This document shows positions 1 through 13,300 of a stretch of DNA of 64,000 bases, in pieces; within the stretch, counting starts at the first letter, position 1; each line of letters starts with the position of its first letter. A model generated the notes under the pieces. That model made no database searches, was not told the origin of the DNA, and worked only from the letters and a program-made list of their open reading frames with translations. Location: the NCBI RefSeq assembly GCF_023065955.2, contig NW_026622808.1, forward strand, positions 39,444,475-39,508,474. Reading direction: 5' to 3'. The DNA comes from Ursus arctos (taxonomy: Eukaryota > Chordata > Mammalia > Carnivora > Ursidae). A program made the translations under genes and the position numbers.

Positions 1-1138
1 CAATCTATTTACAAAATTGCCTAAAGAATCCTTGTCTGCTTATACTAAATAGAGCCAATTCTCTTCTCTGCAACTGAAGTCTACCTCATATAACACAGTA
101 CCTGATACCAGGAAGGGTACAAGCAATGGACTCTCAATGAGAGGGGAACCTAATACCAATGATCTGAACTGGTAAGGTGTGAAGGCAATCAAGAATCCTG
201 TGCGTTTCAGAGGATGGAATGCTGAAAGTCCATGGTACACAGTGGTAGTTACTTAAATTAATGCTGATGGTCGTCTAGAAAAGAGTGCCTAGTAAAAAGA
301 AGGTTTTGCCAGAATGAGTAGCTGCTACGATAAATGTCTAAGGAGAGAATGAAGAAAGACCACTGGGTAGCATGTGGCTTTTAAATGTGCCAGAGAGCAG
401 ACAGGAAGAAAACAGTAAGCTCAGCGTTTTAAATTCCTGGCTCACAGCACAATGAAAGCACTAGACTTTTCCATATATGCCCTAAAATAATATACCTTAT
501 AACTGCAAGGCTGATATAACTGACAATCAGAGTTTGTTCCTGTGAGATGCTGAATTATCCATAGGTTGAACTCACCATCTTGTCAGGAACCTTACATAGA
601 AGTTAGTAGGATGGTAAAGAATGGGTTCTGAATATTCTGAATGGCCTTCTGCACTGGGCACTCATAGTCAACAGAAGCTGTCTCTCCTGCTCTGTTTGGT
701 GAGGTTGTTTTGGTCTTGCCTAAAGACTCTGGAAAAAGTCATATACCATGCAGTGTAATGCAGACAGCTGCCACTCGCATCTGTATTGGGAAAGATCTTT
801 AAGTGTTTCCAGACAGGCATGTCTGGGAGGCTGCAGGAAGGTAGCTACCTCCACACTTTACTTAACATATGCCTCCTGGTCCGTGTACAGGACTGCTTTG
901 GTCTCTTGGAGACCGTTTGTTCCATTCCTACTGAAATATCCTGAATGAAAATCACAAATAACATAGGAACAGCCAAACCATAAGGTAATCATGTATTAGA
1001 GGAGAATGGTGAAGAGGCAAGTTTCGTTTGGACAAAAACGATACACCACCATCCGGTGGGACAGAACCAGACCTAGTGAACCAAGAACCTGTGCGGAGTT
1101 TGTTGATGGAACACTAGGTAGCGAGTGCAAACGCTTGC
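1..1138 (-). other. Intron (partial), nothing recognised
   Basis: Sequence downstream of the last exon in view. I found no continuation of the dynein reading frame, no Can-SINE and no clear LINE. The short open frames in it have no recognisable content. The next exon must lie to the left of the window. Confidence 0.6.
1137..1138 (-). promoter_or_regulatory. Non-canonical GC 5' splice site
   Basis: On the minus strand the exon ends CTCAAG and the intron starts GCAAGC. The rest of the site matches the strong AAG/GYAAG consensus that compensates for GC donors. No GT in the correct phase lies nearby. Confidence 0.75.
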
Positions 1139-1315
1139 CTTGAGTGTATCCAGGGCAGACAGCGCTGCTTCCAAGGCTGGAATCGCTTCGGCGAGGTCAC
1201 TCTCACACTCGTTTTTCAGAACTTGGGCTTCTTCAGCCTTGCCACTGGCTATCTCTTCATCTAATTTCACGAACTTTCTTTTTGCTTCCACTTGTGCAGA
1301 CTCTATCTCGATAAT
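1139..1315 (-). CDS. DNAH12: DNAH12 exon: stalk coiled coil 1, with GC donor
   Basis: 177 bases, 59 codons, phase 0. The acceptor is CTTTAG before ATTATCGAG. It encodes [20 protein letters not shown] and later [20 protein letters not shown], ending LDTLK. Conserved dyneins continue with a Pro-Ala-Asp type sequence in the next exon. Here the sequence after LDTLK reads GCAAGC, so the junction uses a GC dinucleotide instead of GT. This is the leftmost exon in view. The microtubule-binding domain is beyond the window. Confidence 0.9.
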
Positions 1316-4300
1316 CTAAAGAAGGAAAAAATTAATTCCTCCAGCATCCTACTTTTTCCTCCATCCTAGGGACAAGAGTATGTTTGGAAATTAGGGAATC
1401 CAACCCATCATGTTGAAGAGCAGGAGGTCCCAGGATAAAATGAGGAGAAATGCAAATACATGTGATCTAACTGGATAATGGGCTTCCTCCCTCCAAAATC
1501 AACACAACGGGGGCGCTTTGCTGGCTCCGTCACTTGGGCATCCGCCCAACTCTTGATTTAGGTTCAGGTCATGGTCTTGGGGTCACGAGATTGAGCCCTG
1601 TGTTGGGCTCCAAGTTCAGTGCAGAGTCTACTTGGGATGGGATTCTCTCTCTCTCTCTCTCCCCCTTTACCCCCCCCCCCAGCCAACTCACTCACTCGCT
1701 CACTCAGTCCTTTAAAAAAAAAAAATCAACACAACTCACATGGGACTCAGTGAGATAGCCAGTTAGTAGAAAAGGGTAAGGTCCCTAAGATCTAGTAGTG
1801 GCAAAAAAATTAAGGGATATTTTCAAGGCTAATTTTACATATTTCGATTGTCTTCTGACATCAGTTTTAAAACCTCAGGATACTCTACCTGCATCATATG
1901 TGCATTTTCAACTTTAGCTTCCTCCAATTTGGGCTGTAATTGGACAAGCTCCATTTTCATTTCTCCAACCTAAATAGACAGTTTGCCATTAAGTTTTCAC
2001 AGTGACAAGAGCTACAGAGGCTAAACACAGAAAATCGAAATTTAAAGGTATCATAAGGCATCAGGGCCAGAAAACCTTAACTTTTCCTTTCAGTTCTTTA
2101 TATGATAAACAAAACCATGAGGGTGTGCCAGTTTTCTTCACAAAAGACTTTATCGTCCTTGAGTATATGACAGAGCAGTGAGAGAAAGCAGTTGTCGCGG
2201 AGGAAGTGCAGATAGAAAGAAGGTGGCAGCTTGGGGTGTCCCCTATTATACTATGTGCATGTAATACAATGCATACAGATCACTCAAACCTGTGTTGCTT
2301 CTATTGAACTAATGCTAATAAGTATCACTAGCACTTGACTCATTAAAAACACACACGATCTTATATTTAACCAGCTATTACAATAAAAAAAGGCAACCCA
2401 GGCTTATTGTATTCTCTCCAAATGTCAAAAACTTAAGAACAAGGGCTCCTGGGTGGCTCAGTCAGTTGAGCATCTAACTCTTGATCTCAGCTCAGGTCTT
2501 GATTTCCGGGTTGTGAGTTCAAGCCCCATATTGGGCTCCACACTGGGCGTGAAGACTACTATAAAAAACAAAACAAAGCAAAAAACTTAAGAATAAAACA
2601 GGATGTGAGGGGCGCCTGGGTGGCTCAGTCGTTAAGCGTCTGCCTTCAGCTCAGGGCATGATCCTGGTGTTGTGGGATCGAGCCCCACAGCAGGCTCCTC
2701 TGCTGGGAGCCTGCTTCTTCCTCTCCCACTCCCCCTGCTTGTGTTCCCTCTCTCACTGGCTTTCTCTCTGTCAGATAAATAAATAAAATCTTTAAAAAAA
2801 AAAAAAAAAGCAGGATGTGTTTGAGTCTGTGTGGAAACTTAGTGAATTTCTCTAAAACTCATGTTACTCATCTGTGAAATGAGGATCATTAAAGTGTCTA
2901 CCTCATGGAGTGGTTATGAGGAATAACTGAAGGAATGTGTATGAAGCACGTAACAGTGCCTGGCACATAATATATTCTTCATAAACTGTAACTCTCGTTA
3001 TTTATGATTTCCTATATTTCCCGTTATATGTTACCCTTTTGAGCAGCTCATCAAATTTACCTGAGACTCAGCAAAAGCTAATTTGTCAAGCCCATTCACG
3101 TATCGCTGTTTTGCTTCCATGATAGCTTGTCGCCTCTTAGTCAAAAGCTGTCGAAATGAGGCAATAAGTTCAAGATAAGAAGTAGCCGTAACATAGTTAT
3201 GTCGTCCTAGCTCCTGCAAGAACCTAAGACAGACAGATAGCACATCTTACTCTAAGTAACAAGTCGCACAAAATAAGAGGTGTATTCAACATGGCATCAA
3301 CAACAAATCTGGAGAATTAAGGTTAATTTTATTTAAGAGCTGCTGCGTACCTGAACTTTATAACATTCTAAGAATTCTACACATAACCATATCCTCATTT
3401 CTTGTCTGTAAAACATCAAATAGCAGTGATGTGTTTAAAAAGCACAAATCACCGAAGATGGGTATCAAAGGTAAACAACAGCAAGAAAGATACAGGGCTT
3501 TTTACATGTTTCATAAGCCAGGAGGATCTAATGCTATAAAGGGACCCAAGATACCGTGTCAGCTAGGGAAGTATAGTAGGGGAATTGCAGATAGGATAGC
3601 AAGGGTGAGTCATCATTCTTTGCACGGCGTGTCACGTTGGCTGAATGGGGTAACCAGAAGTGTAAGGCAACTACACATACACACGGAAACAACAGAAGCC
3701 AGGTTTTCTCAGGGCAAGTACACAGAGTAGGTAGAGCCCACTACTGGTACAACTATCAAAGCCAAGCATGCTGCCAGGCTGTATGATTCTGGGCAGGCGA
3801 TGGACTATGAGCACTTGGGTTTATGCGCTTTTGAAATGAGGATCTCGGAGATGAACAGAGGTAAGACAGATACTTTTGAGTTATCCACAGCCAGCTAGCT
3901 CTGCTTTTCTGAAAACTTCTATCCACTGCCTCACCAGCAATGTTTGTTCTATGAAACCTGCCATCTTTTTTTTTTAAAGATTTTATTTATTTATAGACAG
4001 CGAGAGAGGGAACACAAGCAGGGGGAGTGGGAGAGGAAGAAGCAGGCTCCTAGCGGAGAAGCCCGATGTGGGGCTCGATCCCAGAACGCCGGGATCATGC
4101 CCTGAGCTGAAGGCAGATGCTTAACGACTGTGCCACCCCGGCGCCCCTGAAACCTGCCATCTTAACGACGGCTGATTAGACCAGGGTTGGGCACTGGACA
4201 CAAGTGAGGCTGATCACATTCTGGAACAAATTCGGCAGAGGGAGATGGAAAGGGCCCATCAGTCTGCCTAGAGCTGAAATTGCAAGAAGTAAACCTGAGA

Positions 4301-7300
4301 ATTGACAAGCAGACTGTTTCCTCCATTTCCGCAATGGGAAGGGGAAAACTCAGTCTTTCAAATACCATATGATTTCATTTATACGGGAACCTAAAAAAAA
4401 ATTAATTTGTAGAAATGGAGCACAAATTGGAGGTTCCAGAGGCAGGGGGTGGTGGGGGGAATGGGTGAATGTGGTCAAAAGGTATAAACCTCCAATTATA
4501 AGACGAATAAGTTCTGGGAATGTAATGTACAGCATGGTGACTATAGGAAACAATACTGTATTGTGTATTTGAAGCCTGAGAGAGATCTTAAAAGCTCTCA
4601 TCACAAGAAAAAAAATGAGGTGATGTTAACTAAACTTATTGTAGTAATCATTTCACATTATATACACACATAAAATCATTATGTTCTGCAACCTAAATTT
4701 ATGCATATCAATTATATCTCAATAAAACTAGAAAAAATCAAAGAAATTAAAAAAAAAAAGGAAAGAAAATGCAGTCTGCAAAGAGAAAGCAGCAGATGCC
4801 TAGAAAGAAACAGGGATGAGAAACAGAGGAAAAGTATTTCTGGATTTAGGATGAGTTTCTAACTCCTGTTTCCAGTCACATTTGGGATCCAGCTGTCATC
4901 TTTCTCTTAAGCTTGTGAGACACCCCTGTATCTTTATCACAAATTCTCCCTTTAGATTAAATAGTTTTCCATTACTTGCAAGCCTAGGTCCTCACTAATT
5001 AAGTGATCAGAAATATTTAGAAGACATAGAAATTCTATTGAAATTTTGAGTTTTCACCAAAAGAGACATGTTAAAATACAAGGCATTATTGTCATTTTAA
5101 AGTTTAGTAATATTAACCTTTCTGATAGATCCATAATGGTAGTGTGAAAGTGTTTGCAGATCGGAACTATCTCTCGCCTTTCAACCTCAGTAAGCTCCAG
5201 TGTTTCTAAGAATTTCACAGCTACAAGTTCAAGGGCATCTTCAGGCCATGGCTAAAAATAAGAAAAAAACAAGAAATTTAAGATGAGTAGTTCCACTCCA
5301 GCTATGTAAGTCTCTTCCTGTGAGAGAAGAATTTGAGGTTGAGAACATTAAAACCTTAATGGGGAAAACAGAATTGGATGGGCTGAGGTCACAGGTAAAT
5401 CCATGAAAGAGCTCACAGAGATTTTTATACTAAAATTAAAGATAACACAATATAAAGGAAGGGTCAATGATATTTACATATCAAGGATATACTACACTGC
5501 TTTCCTAGACTCTTCCACTTGGACATCAAGTAGACACCCCAAATTTAGCAGGACAATGGCAGAGGTTGCTAGTAGCCCACCTAATACCTATCAGCCCTTT
5601 AGAACTCCAATTTTATGCTAGATAGCAATATGCCCAGATAAAAGACCACATTTCCTAGATTTCCTTGCAATTCACAGGAGATAAAGACATATAAGCAGCT
5701 GTTGGGTGGATACCTCAGGGAAGACTCTTTAAAGGGTTATGTAGAGGGGCGCCTGGGTGGCTCAGTCATTCAGTGTCTGCCTTCGGCCCAGGGCATGATC
5801 CCAGAGTATTGGGATCGAGCCCCGCATCAGGCTCCCTGCTCCACTGGGAGCCGGTTTCTTCCTCTCCCACTCCCCCTGCTTGTGTTCCGTCTCTCGCTGG
5901 CTGTCTCTCTGTCAAATAAATAAAAAATCTTTTTTTTTTTAAAGGGTTACATAGAGCTAGTGTGTGTCCTTTTTGCTCTAACTTTCTATTATTCTACTTC
6001 TTGCCTGGGACACAGATGTGGAAGTTGGAGCTCCAGCAGCCACTTTAGACCATAAGATGAATTTAAGGGTGGAAACCACATGCTATGGATAGTAAAGAAG
6101 AAAGAACCTTAGATTCTGATGACTTTGTTAAGCCACAAAAGCCCAATCTGTTTATCTTCAGATTTTTTTCTATGAGAGAAAAAAACTATATGTTTAGTTT
6201 GGGTTTCTTTTTTAAAAAAAGATTTATTTAATTATAATTAATTAATTAATTAATTATTTACTTGAGAGAGAAAGAGCATGCAGTGGGTAGGGAGAGGGTG
6301 AAAGTGTCTTAAGCAGACTCCTTGCTGAGTGCAGAGCCTGACACAGGGCTCCATCTCAGGACCCTGAGATCATGACCTGAGCCACAGTTAAGAGTCGGAC
6401 ACTCAACATACTGCACCATCCAGAGGCCCCTAGTTTGGGTTTCTGTTTCTAGCAATCCATCATAATTCCTAACTGTTATAACACCCAAAGCTGAACTTTT
6501 GAGTTTCTTCTTCCCAACTGTGCTTCTTCTCCAGTCTTCCTTGTTTCAGTGAAATGGTTCCTCTGCTTTTCCTGGAAAATGACAGCTGTGCTCCTGCCTC
6601 TGGGCCTTGGGACTTGTTATTCCCTCTGACTAGAACCCTCCTCTCCTAGATCTGCATGTGGTTCTCCTTCACATCTCTGCACAAAGGCCAACTTACTAGG
6701 AAGGTCTTCCCAGAGCACTTGTCCTAAAACACCGTTCCCTCTCTCATTTCTCTTTCCCTTGTCCTGAGTTTTCTTCTTAGCATTTATCAACACACAACAT
6801 AAATGTTTTTTGTTCATTTGTTCATCATCTGTCTCCCCTGACCACTAAAATGTAAAATCCATAAAAGCAAGGACCTTTTCTCACTGCCATTATCTTCAAT
6901 GCCTAAGACAGCCCTTGTCAGTAATTTCCAAAATTTATTCAATGAAATAATTTATGTTAAATGAACAATTAATCTTTACTTGCTCATTAGAGTATTTTCC
7001 AGATTTCATTTAGATTCAACAAGATGCTTGTAATTATTTTCCTTTGTATCAGACAATATTCATTTTAAGATCTTTTTTTTTTTTTCAGTCTCTGGCCCTC
7101 TGTCCTAGTGAAATTCAAACTTTTTTGATGTAGCACTTCAGTGGTAAAGTTTTAAGCACACACCGCCAGCATATGCCTATCTACTAATAGATTGTATCCA
7201 TGTTGTACTCACGTATTTTAAACCTCAAAAGAGGCTTCTAAAGATTATTGAGATCAGTGAGTTTTTATAAAATGCAGAGTAAGTGTCATATGAGTTATAT

Positions 7301-10300
7301 ATCACTGAAAGCATTACAAAGGTTTATCTTTCTGTTCTGGGTGATTCATTTTTAATTATCCTGCTAATCCTGAAGGGTTTTTTGTTTGGTTTTGAATGCA
7401 GGACTTGAACTCACAAGCCTGAGATCAAGAGTCAGGTGCTCAACCAACTGAGCCACCCTTGGTGCCCCTGATCATGAAGGTTTAATAACTAACTGTGGCA
7501 ACTAGAATATTTATGGCCAAAGTGACAGAAACCAGTCTTATTGTGTCTTCAAAGGGGATGTATCATTGTACATAATAAGTCTGGAAGTCCAGAGTTGCCT
7601 AATTTAGAAGCTCAACCATGTCATCAAGGATCCAGTTCTTCCCATCCTTTTGCTCTACCATTCTCAGTATATTTTATCTTTAGGCTTCTTCCATCTTGGT
7701 GGCAAGAGGACTGCTTCAGTTATGGACATTATATACTCAAGCAACAAGTCTGAGAGACAGAAAAGGCCCTTTTCCTACCACGTACTATTCTTTTTTTTTT
7801 AAGATTTTATTTATTTATTCGACAGAGATAGAGACAGCCAGTGAGAGAGGGAACACAAGCAGGGGGAGTGGGAGAGGAAGAAGCAGGCTCACAGCGGAGG
7901 AGCCTGATGTGGGGCTCGATCCCACAACCGGGATCACGCCCTGAGCCGAAGGCAGACGCCCAACCGCTATGCCACCCAGGCGCCCCTACCATGTACTATT
8001 CTTGTAGTGAAAAAACTACTCCCCAAAGCTCCCCAGTAGACTTGAATTCAGGACCCACTGGCAAGGAGTGGGTCATAAATAGGCTCATACATAAACCAAT
8101 TAATAGCAAGGGGCACAAGGGCACCAATATTGACTTAGACCAACCAGGAATCAACCCTTCTCACACATATCACACAGGTAATATAAGAATTCTGTAGGCA
8201 AGGATGAAGTGGGTAGCGAACAGCTGTTGACAGGAAACCAACAGTCTCGCCAATGCCATCATAAGCTAATATTGCACGGTAGGATATGCTCTGGGGATAA
8301 GACTTGTTGTTTAGGGCCGCCTGGGTGGCTCAGTCGTTAAGTGTCTGCCTTCAGCTCAGGGCGTGATCCCAGCGTTCTGGGATCGAGCCCCGCATCAGGC
8401 TCCTCCACTGGGAGCCTGCTTCTTCCTCTCCCACTCGCCCTGCTTGTGTTCCTTCTCTATCTCTCTCTGTCAAATAAATAAATAAAATCTTAAAAAAAAA
8501 AAAGACTTGTTTAAAGTTAGTATCAATCCCTATTTTAAATAGCCTTCTTAAATTTGTTTTAACTGATATCCTGTCAGATCTCATTAAGTAGTTACTGCTT
8601 TTGCCTCAAGATATGGCTTACACAGAGCTCAAGCTAGCTTATGCTGGTTTATGCCATTCTCTTACATCCACTTACAATGGCATTGTATCTTCAATGATCA
8701 GTTTATCCCAGGGATCCCTCAGGGTACCTTACGCCCTATGACCCATGGCCATCTGACGTATAAACTGAGTAAGGGTGCCAATGAACTGTAATGTACTGAA
8801 CCGTACTGTAATCTACAGTGTGGATAGTTTCTGTGATTGCTTCCATAAAAAGGTGTGTATGTACTTACGCAGGTGCCTAAGTATTTTTTAATTTAACAAA
8901 GAAGGTACCATGAACTATGCTCAAGAGCATAATTACTACTACTTCGTCGTCTTAGACAGGCAGTGACGTTTTGCCTTAAGGTTAAGTGAAGTGGTGGTCT
9001 TCATCGTTTGCTGCTGGCATGACTGAAATGATCAGCCAGCTGGTCTTCCTGCCTCTTGTTTTGCCCTATTCCAAACCATCCACCATATAGCCTCCAAGTG
9101 TTTGGATTTTTTCCTCTGAAATATGTTAGCTAAATATATGTTAATGCCCCCACAGTGTCTTTGGTATAAAACCAAATTCATAGGTACATTTACAATTCCC
9201 TTAGAACTTGGCACCCACCCAAAGCTCGGGCTTAACTACTGTCATCCTCATTGTCAGTCAGCTATCCCAAACTATCTGCAGTTACACCAGTGAGCCATGC
9301 CCTCTCCGCTGTTCTACCTTTGCACATACTATGCCCTTGTGAGGGTTAACTTTATGTGTCAATTTTACTATGGGCCACGGGGTGCCCATATATCTGGTCA
9401 AACACTATGCTGGATGTTTCTATGAGATGTGCTTTTGGCTGTGTTTAGTATTTAAATCAATAGACTAAGTAAAGCAGGCTGCCCTCTCTAGTGTGAATGG
9501 TCTCATCCAATCAGTTGAAGGCCTGAATAGAACAAAAATGCTGAACACTCCTACACCCCCAGATAAAGAGGAACTCCTTCTGCCTGACTGCCTTCAGGCT
9601 GGGACATTGGTTTCTTCTTGCCTTTGGACTCAGATGGAAACATTAGCTTCCTGGTTCTTAGGCCTGCTGGACTTCAGACTGGAACTTACACCGTTAGTTT
9701 TCCTGGGTCTCCAGCTTGCTGGCTGCCGATCTCCGAACTTGTTAGCCTCCATAATCATGTGAGCCAATTACTCACAATAAATATATGTATAGATACAGGT
9801 ATCAATATGGACAGATACTGACCTACATATATGTATTTTTACACGTATATACATGTAGGTCTATATATACATAACACATTCTCTTGGTTCATTAATACAT
9901 TCCTCCTCTAGGTAACTAATTTATTTTCATAGTTCAGAGATTCACTCCCCCAAAAAGTATAACTTTCGCACACCAAGATCACAGCTCTTTTATATCACTG
10001 TGGCTGCTCATTTGCCAACTGCCTTTTCTATCTTCCAGTCTAGAGTGTGAGATCCTTCTGGGGAGCATGTAGGCTTATCAGTCCCTGGCACCAAGCACTA
10101 TGCCCCTCATTACAGTAGGTGATCAAGAAACACGTGCTGAATGGATATTAACAGAGCTGGATTAAGATTTCAGAAAAATTCTAAAAGATTTAGTTGCCAT
10201 CCCCCTGCCCCCACTGCTGCCCCCAAATTACAAACCTGGAACCAGTCAATGGTACAGCAATTGATGAGGGATGGGAACTGTCTCAAGCGATTTCTAAAGG

Positions 10301-13300
10301 CATCTCCAATGGGGCTAAAGGCCACTACAACGTGGAGATTATCTTTGCAGCAATTCACAAAGAAAGCAAACAGGGCCAAGGGACTGAGTTCACCGTGTTT
10401 ATTGCCAGCCTGAGCTACAGGACGAACACCCTAGGGAATAACAGAAAATAAAAACCTTGTGAACAAAAATGGACAGGCTGATAATGGGATTAGCAGGTAC
10501 TGGAATATTAAGAATTCTTGTTATTTGCCTTGTAAATACCCTTAAATTTCTTTAAATCAGAATTTCTTTGATACAGTTTGTACTTAGAAGACTTCTTTCA
10601 ACTCTAATTCTATAATTTGAAAACAAATACCTGCTAAGAATTTAACTTATAAAGATAGTCACAAAAAGTTCACCGTGATATATGTATAGAACTATAATTC
10701 AACATTGCTCACAAGAGGAAAAAAAAACCAAGCGAAGCATCCAGTTAAAAACCATTATAAAACATCCACATGTTGTGATTGTATATAACTGTTACAGGAG
10801 GCGCATCAATGCCTGTGTTAGGGCAAGATCAGCAGGATAAAATGAGAACTGCAACAGTGTGTATTAACATGATCCTGTTAAATCAAAAAATACTCAGGCA
10901 CATGTGTAAGTACATACATGCCTTTTTATGGAAGCAATCCCAGAAACTATTCATAATGGTTACTTTTGGTGAGATGGGCTTACAGGAGAGTGTGAGGGAG
11001 GCTGTCACTTTCTACTCTGCACGCTTTTCTGGGTTTATATCATTCTTTTTTTCATTTTGGACATTTTTATGCTGTTTGAATTCTCTCACTTTATTCTTAC
11101 AACATTCGTATATTTTAAAAATGTGAATACGGTTGTCTGATGGTGAGATTATGCGGGCACTTTTAACTTTGTTTATCTCTATATGAGAGAGGCATCTCAC
11201 GTGAGGTTGGGCATCAAGGCTCCAGAACCAAACTTGTTGAACTGAAATCCCAGCTTGCAGCTTATTACCTAGGTGACCTTGTGGCAAGTTATTTAATGTC
11301 TCTGTAACTGAATTTCCTCATCTGTAAAATGGGGGAAAGAGTACCTACATCAGAGGGTTGTTGAAGGATCAAATGAGTTATTACGTGTGAACACTTGGAA
11401 CAGTTCTTGTCGCAATAGGTAAGTAACTATTAGCTTTTATATGCTACCTTTCTCCTTGTTCAGAGCACAAAAGATTTCACAGTCAATAAATCATAAATAG
11501 ATTTAAGCAAGTTTTCTGATAGTAGATATATATAGACATATATATACACACAATGCTATTGCTACTACAATGAACTGATTTCTAAAAGAATTCTCTATTA
11601 CAGATACATTCTGCTTTATGTGCTAGCTATATCCATGGAAAGTTATAAATGGACTCTGTATGTGCATTCTGACAGTAATTCCAGAATTATGATTATTGTG
11701 ATCAGTGTCAGTCTATGAAGTTATGTTCAGGTAGTCTACCTGCATTAAGTCTGAGTTAACCCTGGGACATGCAAATAGAGAAAGGTAATATATGGTGTAA
11801 CTGCAAAACAAAAGTCTGAGAAAGAGCCAGGATGGTAATGGAAGTATGGGGTTATTTACAGAGAAATAATGGTGAATGCTTCTAAGTAGATGAGCTGTCT
11901 GTGGGAGAGTACTATCCACATGCACACACATATGCTCTGGGAGCAGGACTGATTCGGGGGAGTGAGAAAATGAGTTGTTACTGAAAAAAATAATTAGACA
12001 AACGGAGTGAAATTTCACAGCAAAGGGAAAGTGGAGCCGGAAACACAAAAAAACCTGCACAAAAAAGGTTTATAGCAACTTTATTCATAATTGCTCAAAC
12101 TTGGAAGCAACCAAGATATCCTCCAATAGGTGAATGGATATATTGTGATACTTCCATTCAATGGAATATCATTCAGTGATAAAAATAAATGAGCTATCAA
12201 GCCATAAAGAGATACGGAAGAACCTTAAATGCATATTGTTAACTGAAAGAAGCCAATCCAGAAAAGCTACATACTGTATGATTCCAACTATGTAACATTG
12301 CGAAAAAGCTAAAAGTATGGAGACAGTAAAAACAGCAGAGAGTGCTAGGAGTTTGGGGGAGGAAGAGAAGCATACATAAATGGAACTTGTGGCATTTTTA
12401 TGTAAGGGAAACTATTCTGTATAATACTTAATGGTGAATACACATCAGTACTCCTTTGTCCAAAACCCTTAGCATGTACAACACAAAGAGTGAACTTTAA
12501 TGTAAGCTGAAGAATAATGAATTATGTCAAATATGAATGAGTATTTTTTAAAGGAACTGAGAAAATATCACTGAAAGTGGTGAATAAGAAGTCACTGTTG
12601 TATTGAGAAAGACATGAAATAATTTAATTCTTCAAGGAAGGCAAATAGAACAGTGGAAGTAGTAGTCTGGAAATAGAGGTCTGAGGCTTGAACTCTATTG
12701 CTGAAGTCAGAGACATGTGCTGAGTCTGTAAGAGCCCTCTAAGCAGAGCCAAGTCCAGGCTATAGAGGCCAGATACCATGAGTGAGGAGGTTTAAACTCT
12801 TTGTCAGAAGGATGAAATAAGCAAAGCCCAGGACATGATCTCCAAAGTGCGATGTCCAGGGTAGTGCAGAGTGTAGAAAGAAAATAATAGAACTTCTTTC
12901 ATATTACCTTTTCTATTTTAAAAAATCAGCATAAAGCAAAGAGAAACAGGGATGCATTTCAGCACTCCTGAGTTCTGACTACGGCTATTTCCTTGGGGAC
13001 AAATTAATATGGTGCTCCTGGACTTGGGTGGAATGTGAAGGAAAGGAGTTCTTACGCCCACTGTTGGATCATACCATAAAAAAATACTGAAGCAATGGAA
13101 AAGTTTTGTAGCAAAGTGACAAGATGAAAAGATAAATAGCTAAAGTGAGCAGGAAAGCTTGACAAAGCTGAAGAAATCCCACTCCCCAAGGATGACTATT
13201 TCTTGGATGGGTGTATAGGGGATGAATTTATCCCATGAATTAGGAGAATCACCATTTTCAGCAGCTTTGCCTACACCCAGATAAAAGATATCACCCAGAT

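Larger units (their letters stand above)
1970..3060 (-). other. Intron
   Basis: Between the two coiled-coil exons. It holds two Can-SINEs and a MIR, described separately. Nothing else is recognised in 1970-2425. Confidence 0.8.
3224..5117 (-). other. Intron
   Basis: Holds a reverse Can-SINE (3968-4147) and an old LINE-1 3' end (about 4360-4735). A 99-codon open frame at 3431-3730 has no recognisable domain and I regard it as chance. Confidence 0.8.
5252..10235 (-). other. Intron
   Basis: About 5 kb, rich in repeats: four full and one partial Can-SINE, two L2 relics and an MLT2-like LTR, each listed separately. I recognise nothing in 5252-5730, 5957-6194, 6961-7378 and 8513-9229. Confidence 0.75.

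Noticed and set aside
3431..3730. 99-codon open frame, plus strand
   Set aside because: No domain, no splice context and low-complexity composition; it lies in a dynein intron and looks like chance.
11713..12060. 115-codon open frame, minus strand
   Set aside because: The sequence has no dynein similarity or recognisable motif, and neighbouring dynein exons already join in frame without it.
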